Part shown: positions 1 through 6,170 of the stretch, in pieces
Numbering within the stretch: position 1 is the stretch's first letter
Layout of the letters: each line of letters begins with the position of its first letter
Assembly (NCBI GenBank): GCA_017529085.1
Contig: JAFXOC010000027.1
Location: 1-8,490 of the forward strand
Direction: 5' to 3'
Source of the DNA: Selenomonadaceae bacterium
Lineage (GTDB): Bacteria > Bacillota > Negativicutes > Selenomonadales > Selenomonadaceae
DNA length: 8,490 nucleotides
The notes under the pieces: model-generated
Database searches by the model: none
Seen by the model: only the letters and a program-made list of their open reading frames with translations
Told to the model about the DNA's origin: nothing
Translations under genes and position numbers: made by a program

Positions 1-1
1 A

Positions 2-391
2 AAGGCAGCGCTAAAGGTCAAGGCTGGAGACAACGCTGGTGGCGAGTTGCCCGAGCTTACCACGTTTGGTCTTGGCTATGTCGGCGCCATACTCATATTG
101 TTTTACAATGTCATAGGTCTTGTGATTTTTGACCAACAGTTCTGGTATGAACTAAACGGGAAAATATTTATTTTAGTACTTATGGGCGGCATATTGGTCT
201 ATGTTGTGGCACTTATATTTGTAATTTTTTTCTACAGTCGCAATCTTGCAAAAGAAAAGGGCATATCTTTATTGGGTGGGTTTGTTGCTTTCATAGAGCT
301 TATGTATAACGATTACAAAAAGCTCAAAAAAAAGCAGAACCCATCTTTAGGCGAGGAAAATACGGATGACACAAATGATATAGATGTATAA
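2..391 (+). CDS. Two-helix membrane protein, 3' end only
   Basis: The reading frame is open from the first bases of the window. A TTG at 47 could be read as a start, but no ribosome binding site precedes it and the frame continues upstream, so I treat the gene as 5'-truncated. The visible part has a short Gly/Ala-rich lead-in, two strongly hydrophobic segments (about residues 8-28 and 40-64 counted from the TTG), a basic lysine-rich stretch (KKLKKK) and an acidic Asp/Glu/Asn tail. The layout suggests a membrane protein with a cytoplasmic C-terminal tail. No family is recognised, and the missing N-terminus may hold the diagnostic domain. It lies about 110 bases upstream of a run of zinc-ribbon genes on the same strand. 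Coding is likely; the function is unknown. Confidence 0.7.
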   Translation, partial: KAALKVKAGDNAGGELPELTTFGLGYVGAILILFYNVIGLVIFDQQFWYELNGKIFILVLMGGILVYVVALIFVIFFYSRNLAKEKGISLLGGFVAFIELMYNDYKKLKKKQNPSLGEENTDDTNDIDV

Positions 392-402
392 ATAATGAAT
401 TT

Positions 403-430
403 TTGGAAAAACTATGCGACCAAATAAAAT
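403..430 (+). promoter_or_regulatory. Possible sigma-A promoter upstream of the 501 gene
   Basis: TTGGAA (403-408) and TAAAAT (425-430) are separated by 16 bases. These match the -35 and -10 consensus at 4/6 and 5/6 positions. They lie in the gap between the truncated first gene and the gene at 501. Such matches arise easily in AT-rich DNA, so this is only a candidate. Read-through from upstream is the alternative. Confidence 0.3.
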
Positions 431-500
431 CCGAGTTATTATCTAAAAAACGATAGAGAATTTGATTTGTATATGGCATTTTGAAAGAAGGAGTGCGGGT

Positions 501-959
501 ATGAGTAAAGGCGCCGGTATAGTAATTTTTAAATTCTGCCAAAAATATTTTGGATGGGAGGTCAATGATTTTTTTGACTTGTTCGTTGCCCTTTTAATTT
601 TTTTATTTAAGGGAATAATTATCATCTTACCCATTGGCCTTGCCATATACGTAATAATGCGCCCTAATAGCCAGTCAAAGCTCCAAGAGGCGCACGAACA
701 GTCAAAAAATAACAAAGGAAATATATCGAATAATAAGCAAATTCAAAATAATGCCTCATCTGAAAAGAGGCAATCCTCGGACGCAAAAGATATTCAAAAG
801 ACACATACGGAAGCAAAAGTAAATATAAAAAAAGATGTTGTGAATGCAACCAGAGAGGTAATGAATGCAAGGAATTTTTGTTCTAATTGCGGAGCCAAAA
901 TAAAGCAAAACGATAAATTCTGTCGTTCTTGCGGGGTGAAATTAGACGCAATTAAATAA
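501..959 (+). CDS. Membrane-anchored protein with C-terminal zinc ribbon
   Basis: The 152-aa protein starts at ATG 501, preceded by AAGGAG at the right distance. An ATG at 462 in the same frame lacks such a site and is rejected. Residues 24-53 are very hydrophobic and contain one lysine, so they form one long membrane helix or a tight hairpin. Residues 55-120 are a low-complexity Asn/Gln/Lys/Ser linker. The C-terminus is a zinc ribbon with Cys127, Cys130, Cys141 and Cys144 in a CxxC-x10-CxxC pattern (FCSNCG...FCRSCG). Zinc ribbons of this type are common in Bacillota membrane proteins, where they may bind partners or stabilise the fold. The gene sits 30 bases upstream of a zinc ribbon-DUF805 gene and is probably co-transcribed with it. 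The specific role is unknown; the architecture is clear. Confidence 0.85.
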   Translation: MSKGAGIVIFKFCQKYFGWEVNDFFDLFVALLIFLFKGIIIILPIGLAIYVIMRPNSQSKLQEAHEQSKNNKGNISNNKQIQNNASSEKRQSSDAKDIQKTHTEAKVNIKKDVVNATREVMNARNFCSNCGAKIKQNDKFCRSCGVKLDAIK

Positions 960-1055
960 TAGTATAACCATTTTAGGGAGGACGTTATCATGGGAAAATT
1001 TTGTTCAAATTGCGGGGCTAAAATCAACGAAAGCGAAAAATTCTGTCATTCTTGC
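879..1055 (+). repeat. Direct repeat encoding two zinc ribbons across a gene junction
   Basis: The 54 bases at 879-932 (Cys127 to Cys144 of the 501 gene) and at 1002-1055 (Cys5 to Cys22 of the 990 gene) match at 45 of 54 positions by direct comparison, with no gaps. Most differences are single third-position changes. One copy is at the 3' end of its gene and the other at the 5' start of the next. A third, more diverged copy with one extra codon is at 4047-4103. A local duplication is one explanation; conservation of the zinc-binding fold could account for part of the similarity. Confidence 0.6.
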
Positions 1056-1577
1056 GGAGCGGAGCAAAAAAAGGAAGCGGGAAGCGCAAGCAATGCTCAG
1101 CACAATGCGCAATCAAACCAAAAAAACATACAAGATTATTTTTCGGAAGCATATTTGAGGGAAACTTTTTTGAGTATGGAGGGGCGATTGGGTAGATTTT
1201 CTTATTTTAAATGGCTACTGATTCTTGATGTTGCATCTATCTTGCTTTGCGTTATAGTCGAATCGCTTTTACTCAAAGAGTGGGAAACCACGAACACGCC
1301 TTGTTCTATTATTGAATTGATGATTAATCTTTCGATATTGTATCCCACGTATTGTCTAACCGTGCGTCGCATAAAAGATATGGATAAATCTTTATCTATT
1401 GCAAACTGGTATGTATTGATTGGAGGAATATACACGATAGGATTGAATATTAACGATTATTTTGCATTTTCGTTGGATGGTAAAGTTTTAGGATTTGTTT
1501 TTTTGATATATTCGCTGTATTTAATTTTCACACCCGGCACGAGCGGCGAAAATCAACATGGCGAAGAACCGATGTGA
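990..1577 (+). CDS. Zinc ribbon-DUF805 membrane protein
   Basis: The 195-aa protein starts at ATG 990, preceded by AGGGAGG (975-981). Residues 4-23 form a zinc ribbon with Cys5, Cys8, Cys19 and Cys22. A polar linker rich in Asn/Gln/Ala runs to about residue 50. From residue 60 the sequence follows the DUF805 (YhaH-like) pattern: a GRLGRFSYF entry motif at 65-73, hydrophobic helices, a VRRIKDMDKS motif at 125-134 (usually RRLHDxGxS) and a terminal GTSGENQHG at 183-191 (usually GTxGxNxYG). DUF805 proteins are small inner-membrane proteins of unknown function; the zinc-ribbon fusion is seen in Bacillota. The usual His of RLHD is replaced by Lys here. The gene is probably in one transcript with 501-959. 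Family assignment is confident; biological role is not known. Confidence 0.92.
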   Translation: MGKFCSNCGAKINESEKFCHSCGAEQKKEAGSASNAQHNAQSNQKNIQDYFSEAYLRETFLSMEGRLGRFSYFKWLLILDVASILLCVIVESLLLKEWETTNTPCSIIELMINLSILYPTYCLTVRRIKDMDKSLSIANWYVLIGGIYTIGLNINDYFAFSLDGKVLGFVFLIYSLYLIFTPGTSGENQHGEEPM

Positions 1578-1632
1578 AAATAGGTGTATTATAACCGACG
1601 TCATAAATTTTAACACGGGAGGAAAAACTTCG

Positions 1633-2592
1633 ATGATGAACAAGCAAATATTGCTAATTTTTGGCATAATGTGTTGCGTTTTTGTTACGGGCTGCGGAAA
1701 AATAAGTAACAATGTTGTTTTTCATACGGACGGCTCCGTTTCAGAGAAACTTGAAGTAGAAGGGGATAGGGCTGCCTCCGGCTTTTTCCGTTTGGATATG
1801 AATAATGAATTTAATAAACTAAAGTCAACGTTTACCGAAAAAAATTCAAATGCAAAAATAACAGATTTGAATAACGGTTTTTTGCTTGAAAGAAAATCTT
1901 CAGATGTGAAAGAGTTAGTTTCAAAGGGAGGTACGCTTTTTAATCCATCCGAGGATTACGGCGGGTTGCGTTACAGAAAAGGATATTTCTTTGACACTTA
2001 TTCTCTCGATTCGGTAGCGCTGGGACAAAAGGGAAATCCTGCGCTCGATATCTTAGACGGTAACAATTTCAATTTAAACAATCCTTATGAAATGGCTATG
2101 TATACTACTTCAAAAAACTACATTGATTCGGCAAAAGCCACTTTTTCACTTTCTGTTCCTTCGCCGGCAGATTATCACAATGCAACCGCCTCCGAGTCTG
2201 ACAATACCTTATTGAAGTGGGATATGAAACCTGCGTTGCTCAACGGAGACGATGTGCCAATAAAGGTCGATTTTAGAATTTTTACCGTATTCATTCCAAA
2301 TGAAAAACGAGGTGATATTGACGATAATTTAGGCACTTGGAGTAATGGGGGACATTCTATACCCATATATGCGCTGTTTAAAGTCGATACGAAAAGCGAT
2401 AAGGTGATTACAGACGCTATATACAGCGGCAGCGGAACTGTCAATCCCTCGCATTATCACAGCGATGTGCATAACGAGAAATATATACACATAGTCAACA
2501 CCGTTATCACTCATATTGACAGTTTGCGACTTGATATGAAATTGAGAGAGCGACAAAAAAGCAATAACAGCAAAATGGCGAAAAAACATTGA
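1633..2592 (+). CDS. Putative lipoprotein, possibly LppM-like
   Basis: The 319-aa protein begins at ATG 1633, behind GGGAGG (1617-1622). An upstream in-frame ATG at 1558 overlaps the DUF805 gene, lacks a binding site and would bury the signal peptide, so it is rejected. A second ATG at 1636 is possible. Residues 4-20 form a lipoprotein signal peptide ending in the lipobox VTGC, so Cys21 is the predicted lipidated residue and the mature protein sits outside the membrane. The start of the mature region (NNVVFHTDGSVSEKLEVEG) resembles the opening strands of LppM/DUF3153-type lipoproteins, but this is a memory-based, tentative match. The rest alternates polar and hydrophobic residues like a beta-rich domain. 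The C-terminal part is histidine-rich (His274, 276, 280, 286, 294), and no C-terminal membrane helix is seen. It follows the DUF805 gene by 55 bases. Confidence 0.85.
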   Translation: MMNKQILLIFGIMCCVFVTGCGKISNNVVFHTDGSVSEKLEVEGDRAASGFFRLDMNNEFNKLKSTFTEKNSNAKITDLNNGFLLERKSSDVKELVSKGGTLFNPSEDYGGLRYRKGYFFDTYSLDSVALGQKGNPALDILDGNNFNLNNPYEMAMYTTSKNYIDSAKATFSLSVPSPADYHNATASESDNTLLKWDMKPALLNGDDVPIKVDFRIFTVFIPNEKRGDIDDNLGTWSNGGHSIPIYALFKVDTKSDKVITDAIYSGSGTVNPSHYHSDVHNEKYIHIVNTVITHIDSLRLDMKLRERQKSNNSKMAKKH

Positions 2593-2744
2593 CGGACGAG
2601 GCTAAAAAGGATGAAAAAATTTACGGCGTATGTTGCGAAAATCAACTGATTTTTCCACTCAACCATTGGAAGCATTATACGAATTTTTCCTGTTTGTTGT
2701 CTTGTATTTTATCGGCAAGAAATATATGTATTGGAGGAATTTTT
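2593..2744. other. 152-base gap, no convincing gene
   Basis: This stretch separates the lipoprotein gene from the 51-aa zinc-knuckle gene. An ATG at 2611 preceded by AAAAAGG opens a 12-codon frame, and an ATG at 2630 without a binding site opens a longer frame that runs into the next gene. Neither is convincing. I see no clear terminator hairpin or near-consensus promoter. It may be a leader, or the remains of a small gene. Confidence 0.4.
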
Positions 2745-2900
2745 ATGGCATCAACAAAAAGAGTCGAGTATATGTGTTCGCATTGCGGGAAAAGGGAAAC
2801 GCGTTACGCTATTCAAGGCAGACCCAACCCCGGAAAGTGTCCTCGTAAAGAGGGCAACAAGCCTCATACTTGGGTGGTTAATCGCAAGTTTGATAAGTGA
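2745..2900 (+). CDS. Small zinc-knuckle-like protein, 51 aa
   Basis: ATG 2745 is preceded by GGAGG (2733-2737) with a 7-base spacer, one of the best ribosome binding sites in the window. The frame is open upstream to a TTG at 2589, but that start has no site. The protein carries Cys11, Cys14, Cys32 and His41 (CSHCG, then GKCP, then a C-terminal HTW), a C-x2-C-x17-C-x8-H pattern that could hold one zinc ion. Small proteins with a CxxC, a later Cys-Pro and a His-x-Trp near the end occur widely in gut Bacillota; I know of no established function. It lies 20 bases before the DUF1232 gene and is probably co-transcribed with it. Coding is well supported; zinc binding is inferred. Confidence 0.8.
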   Translation: MASTKRVEYMCSHCGKRETRYAIQGRPNPGKCPRKEGNKPHTWVVNRKFDK

Positions 2901-2920
2901 GCGTTGGGGAGGCAAGAGTT

Positions 2921-3325
2921 ATGGAAAAAGAAAATCTCGAAAAAAGTTTTGACGAAAACACTCTCAACGAGTATGAAGAAAAATACTCTGAAGATGGTCT
3001 TTGGGACAAGGTTAAGGAAAACGCAAAATCTATCGGCGCAGGGCTTATTTATAAAGCGTTTCAACTCTACTATGTGGCGCAAAGCCCGAATTGCCCTATG
3101 AAATTAAAAGCTATGATTTTCGGCGCGTTGGGCTATTTGATTTCTCCTATCGACCTTATTCCTGATTTTACGCCGCTTATAGGTTACGCGGACGATTTGA
3201 CGGCTATGGGCGTTGTAATGGCTTTGGTTATGTCGCACTTTTATATTGACGACGATGTAAAGTTTAAGGCGAAAAAGAAGATAGCCGATTTGCTCGGAGA
3301 TGATTTTGTGCGGGAGATAGAGTGA
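2921..3325 (+). CDS. DUF1232 (YkvA-like) protein
   Basis: The 134-aa protein starts at ATG 2921 behind GGGGAGG (2906-2912). An in-frame GTG at 2897 overlaps the previous gene and is less likely. Residues 1-35 are charged and acidic, probably a helix. Residues 66-100 hold the DUF1232 signature: a hydrophobic helix (GALGYLISP), then PIDLIPDF, then GYADDL, then another hydrophobic helix. DUF1232 proteins are small and membrane-associated, with no settled biochemical function; the conserved SPIDLIPD and DD motifs are the hallmark. The tail (KKKIADLLGDD) is amphipathic. Stop codon and next gene are separated by 143 bases holding a strong promoter, so this is probably the last gene of the unit that starts near 501. 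Confidence 0.92.
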   Translation: MEKENLEKSFDENTLNEYEEKYSEDGLWDKVKENAKSIGAGLIYKAFQLYYVAQSPNCPMKLKAMIFGALGYLISPIDLIPDFTPLIGYADDLTAMGVVMALVMSHFYIDDDVKFKAKKKIADLLGDDFVREIE

Positions 3326-3378
3326 AAAATATTGTAAAGTTATGATTGGAAAGTTGCGCGATTTTAATTAAATTATTA

Positions 3379-3407
3379 TAGACAAGTGATTTTATTTCGC
3401 ATATAAT
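3379..3407 (+). promoter_or_regulatory. Strong sigma-A-type promoter for the 3469 unit
   Basis: TAGACA (3379-3384) and TATAAT (3402-3407) are separated by exactly 17 bases, matching consensus at 5/6 and 6/6. Transcription would start near 3414 and give a leader of about 55 bases. A second TATAAT at 3427-3432 has no fitting -35 element. The position, between two same-strand genes 143 bases apart, supports an independent transcript for 3469-5081. Confidence 0.7.
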
Positions 3408-3468
3408 AAAAAAATATATAACTCTGTATAATATTTTGCTTTTAATGTAAAGAAGAGGAGGTATTTCT

Positions 3469-4008
3469 ATGTTGGGAGGAATAATAGCAAATGTTGTCGG
3501 AGATGTTATAAAATCTGTAGTGGATTCCGATAACAATCGTGAAGTTGCTATAAGGCAATCAAAAGATCAACGAAATGTCGCTATCGCTCAAACTATAGTT
3601 CAAGGTGCAGTCACCGCTTATGGCATTTACGAGCAATCTAGGCAAAACAGAATATCTGCTACGCCAAAAAATCAACAAATACAAACCATTGAAGCTACAG
3701 AGGATATTCCGCAACTACCCGCCGGCAATCAGCCCGTATACGACATAATTTATAATACTGTATGGGCAAATAAAAACAAAGGCGAAATGGGCGCGACCTT
3801 AGTAGAAGTTAATACAGGGGAAAGGGTAAATGTCGCGTATCGTATGCAAAATATCGGAGGTAAAAAGTATAATGTATCTTTTAATGTCAATAACGAAGGA
3901 TGGGAAAATGCGGGCGTTGTAGATTGGAACCGCATGAGTATGGCTGATTTAGGCGGTGTTATTGATCCCTTTTTTGCTGAAATTGTGTCTATTGTAATGC
4001 AAAAGTAA
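3469..4008 (+). CDS. Hypothetical protein, 179 aa, orphan
   Basis: ATG 3469 follows a near-perfect AGAGGAGGT (3454-3462) with a 7-base spacer. I do not recognise the family. Residues 1-20 (Gly, Ile, Val rich) are mildly hydrophobic but too polar for a clear signal peptide. Residues 20-60 contain repeated Ala/Ile/Val-rich segments alternating with charged residues (VAIRQSKDQRNVAIAQTIVQ) and look helical, perhaps coiled or membrane-peripheral. Residues 60-90 are a polar linker. Residues 90-179 look like a compact domain with several strands (VYDIIYNTVW, GATLVEVNTGERVNVAYR, KYNVSFNV) and a helical end. It is the first gene of a two-gene unit 26 bases ahead of the zinc ribbon-CFI-box gene, so the two products probably work together. 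No cysteine is present. Confidence 0.8.
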   Translation: MLGGIIANVVGDVIKSVVDSDNNREVAIRQSKDQRNVAIAQTIVQGAVTAYGIYEQSRQNRISATPKNQQIQTIEATEDIPQLPAGNQPVYDIIYNTVWANKNKGEMGATLVEVNTGERVNVAYRMQNIGGKKYNVSFNVNNEGWENAGVVDWNRMSMADLGGVIDPFFAEIVSIVMQK

Positions 4009-4034
4009 TAACTTTTAAAATAGGGGTGTTTTAA

Positions 4035-5081
4035 ATGGCAAGATTTTGTTCTAATTGCGGTGAAAAAATTGAAAACAATCGCGCTAAATTTTGCGCCGGT
4101 TGCGGCTCTCCGTTAGATATAACCAACAACAATGGAAATAGCGGAGGATTTTTTGACGATGCGACAAATTCGGCAGGAAATTATACATTAGAAGACGCTG
4201 CAAGAGCAGGTAACATTGACGCTATAAACGAATTAGCTACTACATACTTTCAACAAATGAATTATGCAGAAGCAAGGCAATGGGCTAAAATGGGAGCAGG
4301 CGTTAATGATGCTTGGTGTATGCATTTAATGGGATATATGGCGCAACATGAGGGAAATTGGAACGAAGCTATAAGATGGTATGAACGAAATGTCAGAATA
4401 AATTCATATTATGTATCCGCATCAAATTTGGGAGCTATATACGCTAATTTTGATGAAAATCCGGCTCAGCCAACTAATCATGCAGCAGCAGTACATTTTT
4501 TCGAATTAGCGATTAATATGGATAATGTGGGAGATTTAGCTGAACATTATGTTTGTTTGGCAATGTGTTATCTAATATTTGATGATATTGATAAATCCAA
4601 TATAGATATAAATAAAATAAAGAATCTATTGCAAGCTGGATATAATATAGCTGTTGAAATTCAAGATGAATCAAGCAAAAAAATAGCTCAAGATTGGTTG
4701 ATGCAAATACAACAATTGGAACAAGAATCTGCAAATAACAATTATACTAACAACAACGACGGCTGTTTCATCACCACCGCCGTATGCGATAGTTTCAACA
4801 AACCCGACAACTGCTATGAACTTACAATGTTCCGCGATTTTCGCGATAATTGGTTAATGAAAGAGGCGGACGGGAAAACGCTTGTAAACGAGTATTATGA
4901 AATTGCTCCTCGTATCGTTGAGAGGATAAATTTATCCGAAAACGCAAAGAATGTTTATCTCGATATTTGGACGGATTATCTTAAACCTTGTCTTTCTGAT
5001 TTGGAGTGTGGCGACAATGTTTCTTGCAAAAACCGCTATACGCAAATGGTGGCGGATTTGAAGCACAAATATTTAATTTAA
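4035..5081 (+). CDS. Zinc ribbon, Sel1/TPR-like repeats and CFI-box domain protein
   Basis: The 348-aa protein starts at ATG 4035 behind GGGGTG (4023-4028). Residues 4-23 are a zinc ribbon with Cys5, Cys8, Cys20 and Cys23, one residue longer between the pairs than in the 501 and 990 proteins. Residues 49-220 are helical, with Sel1/TPR-like pairs (AINELATTYFQQMNYAEARQ, GNWNEAIRWYERNVRINSYY, AAAVHFFELAIN) suited to protein binding. An Asn-rich linker (230-241) leads to a CFI-box C-terminal domain (243-348) that begins GCFITTAVC and contains FRDFRDNWL, matching the pattern I recall as CFI-box-CTERM (CFIATAAYG...LRxFRDxxL). That domain occurs at the end of many unrelated bacterial proteins; its role is unsettled. 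There is no signal peptide or membrane helix. GC content rises sharply at the CFI-box boundary, suggesting a modular fusion. Confidence 0.9.
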   Translation: MARFCSNCGEKIENNRAKFCAGCGSPLDITNNNGNSGGFFDDATNSAGNYTLEDAARAGNIDAINELATTYFQQMNYAEARQWAKMGAGVNDAWCMHLMGYMAQHEGNWNEAIRWYERNVRINSYYVSASNLGAIYANFDENPAQPTNHAAAVHFFELAINMDNVGDLAEHYVCLAMCYLIFDDIDKSNIDINKIKNLLQAGYNIAVEIQDESSKKIAQDWLMQIQQLEQESANNNYTNNNDGCFITTAVCDSFNKPDNCYELTMFRDFRDNWLMKEADGKTLVNEYYEIAPRIVERINLSENAKNVYLDIWTDYLKPCLSDLECGDNVSCKNRYTQMVADLKHKYLI

Positions 5082-5087
5082 TAATCT

Positions 5088-5125
5088 AAATAACACCAAC
5101 AAAAATCTCCTTGTTGGTGTTATTT
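5088..5125. terminator. Perfect 15-bp hairpin terminator
   Basis: The arms 5088-5102 and 5111-5125 are exact reverse complements (AAATAACACCAACAA / TTGTTGGTGTTATTT) around an 8-base loop. The stem begins 7 bases after the stop codon of the CFI-box gene. T-rich sequence on the 3' side lies within the stem itself, followed by GCG, so the U-tract is weak. The A-rich 5' arm would supply a U-tract on the other strand as well. It closes the 3469-5081 unit and separates it from the promoter that follows. Confidence 0.85.
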
Positions 5126-5133
5126 GCGATTGG

Positions 5134-5162
5134 TTGATATAAAAATCATATTGGGGTATAAT
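5134..5162 (+). promoter_or_regulatory. Near-consensus sigma-A promoter for the yihY-like gene
   Basis: TTGATA (5134-5139) and TATAAT (5157-5162) are spaced by 17 bases, matching the consensus at 5/6 and 6/6. Transcription would begin near 5169, about 30 bases before ATG 5200. This also argues against the in-frame TTG at 5170 as a start. The promoter begins 8 bases after the preceding terminator stem. Confidence 0.78.
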
Positions 5163-5199
5163 AACTTCATTGCAAAAAATTGCGAAAATGAGGTATATA

Positions 5200-6126
5200 A
5201 TGACAACGAAAACACTGATAACCCGTATGAAACGTTTCCCCAATAGATATGTGACGCTACACTTTTTCTATTGCAAGGTACAGAAATTTTTGAGTCAAGA
5301 CGAAGTTTCGGGGATTTCGCCGGGGATTACTTATTATCTTATAATGGGGTTTATCCCGTTTCTGATTTTCTCCGTCAATGTGGTGTTGTTTACGACTGCG
5401 GCGGATTTAGATTTCGTACTGGAACTTGTGCGAACATATTTTCCCGCAAGAATGGCGACAACGCTTGAAGAAGATATTTTTCGCATCGTTGGTCAAAGGA
5501 GCGACCTTTGGCTGTGGGTGAGCCTCTTTGCCGCTGCGTTTAGCTTTGAGAAAGCTCTCGCTATCTTGGTACGCGCGTCGGATATTAAAATTTACGGAGA
5601 TAAGTTGAAAAAATCCATGTCGCTTTTCGGAAAAATTCCGCTGACGGATTTCCTTGTTCATATAAAGGCTGCTCTTTACGCCGTGGGTTTGGTTATGGTT
5701 ATTATAATCTCGCTCGGTCTTACGGTGTTTGGGAAAATTTTGCTCGAATGGGTTAGCGCAAGTTTTGAACTATCGCCCGTAATTATATCCACATCGAATT
5801 TAGCCGTTTATGCGATACCATTCGTTGTGTTGGTGATATATTTGACTATATTTTACATATCTGCGCCTCATTCATATACGCCGCATTTGCTCCACGCCCT
5901 TGTAACCGCCTTTATAGTAACGATTCTTTGGCTTTTTGCAACGATTATTTATAGGTGGGTGCTTGTGATATTGCCAAGTATCGGCGAATCATACGGCCCT
6001 CTGTTCGGACTTTTTACGATGTTCGGCTGGTTTTATTACATCGTGTCAATTATTATTTTGGGATTAGGAATAATAAAAGCGTGGACGATTTTTCAAAATA
6101 AACTAAACGCAATAAGAGGTATATAA
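5200..6126 (+). CDS. YihY/BrkB family membrane protein
   Basis: The 308-aa protein starts at ATG 5200, with GAGG at 5190-5193. In-frame TTG 5170 and ATG 5188 are less likely, as the first sits at the predicted transcription start and the second contains the ribosome binding site. About six membrane helices are visible, near 44-64, 104-122, 156-180, 201-221, 230-252 and 268-293. The family pattern is recognisable in SPGITYYLIMGFIPFLIF at the first helix, the FEKALAILVRASDIKIY stretch, and the closing YGPLFGLFTMFGWFYYIVSI. Members were once misnamed ribonuclease BN; they are integral membrane proteins of unclear function, sometimes called BrkB, and an enzymatic role is not supported. Length is typical. 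It is probably transcribed alone or with the small gene at 6171. Confidence 0.92.
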   Translation: MTTKTLITRMKRFPNRYVTLHFFYCKVQKFLSQDEVSGISPGITYYLIMGFIPFLIFSVNVVLFTTAADLDFVLELVRTYFPARMATTLEEDIFRIVGQRSDLWLWVSLFAAAFSFEKALAILVRASDIKIYGDKLKKSMSLFGKIPLTDFLVHIKAALYAVGLVMVIIISLGLTVFGKILLEWVSASFELSPVIISTSNLAVYAIPFVVLVIYLTIFYISAPHSYTPHLLHALVTAFIVTILWLFATIIYRWVLVILPSIGESYGPLFGLFTMFGWFYYIVSIIILGLGIIKAWTIFQNKLNAIRGI

Positions 6127-6170
6127 AATGAAAAACAATTATAGCTCTTATGTCAGGAGAAAGGCAGCGC

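Noticed and set aside
47..391. TTG at 47 as the true start of the first gene
   Set aside because: The frame is open upstream to the window edge and no ribosome binding site precedes the TTG, so truncation is more likely.
1558..1632. ATG 1558 as the start of the lipoprotein gene
   Set aside because: It would overlap the DUF805 gene, has no Shine-Dalgarno site and would place 25 polar residues before a clear signal peptide.
3427..3432. Second TATAAT before the 3469 gene as a separate promoter
   Set aside because: No -35-like hexamer lies 16-18 bases upstream; the TAGACA/TATAAT pair at 3379-3407 is much better.
5170..5199. TTG 5170 or ATG 5188 as the start of the YihY-family gene
   Set aside because: TTG 5170 coincides with the predicted transcription start, and ATG 5188 overlaps the GAGG site that serves ATG 5200.
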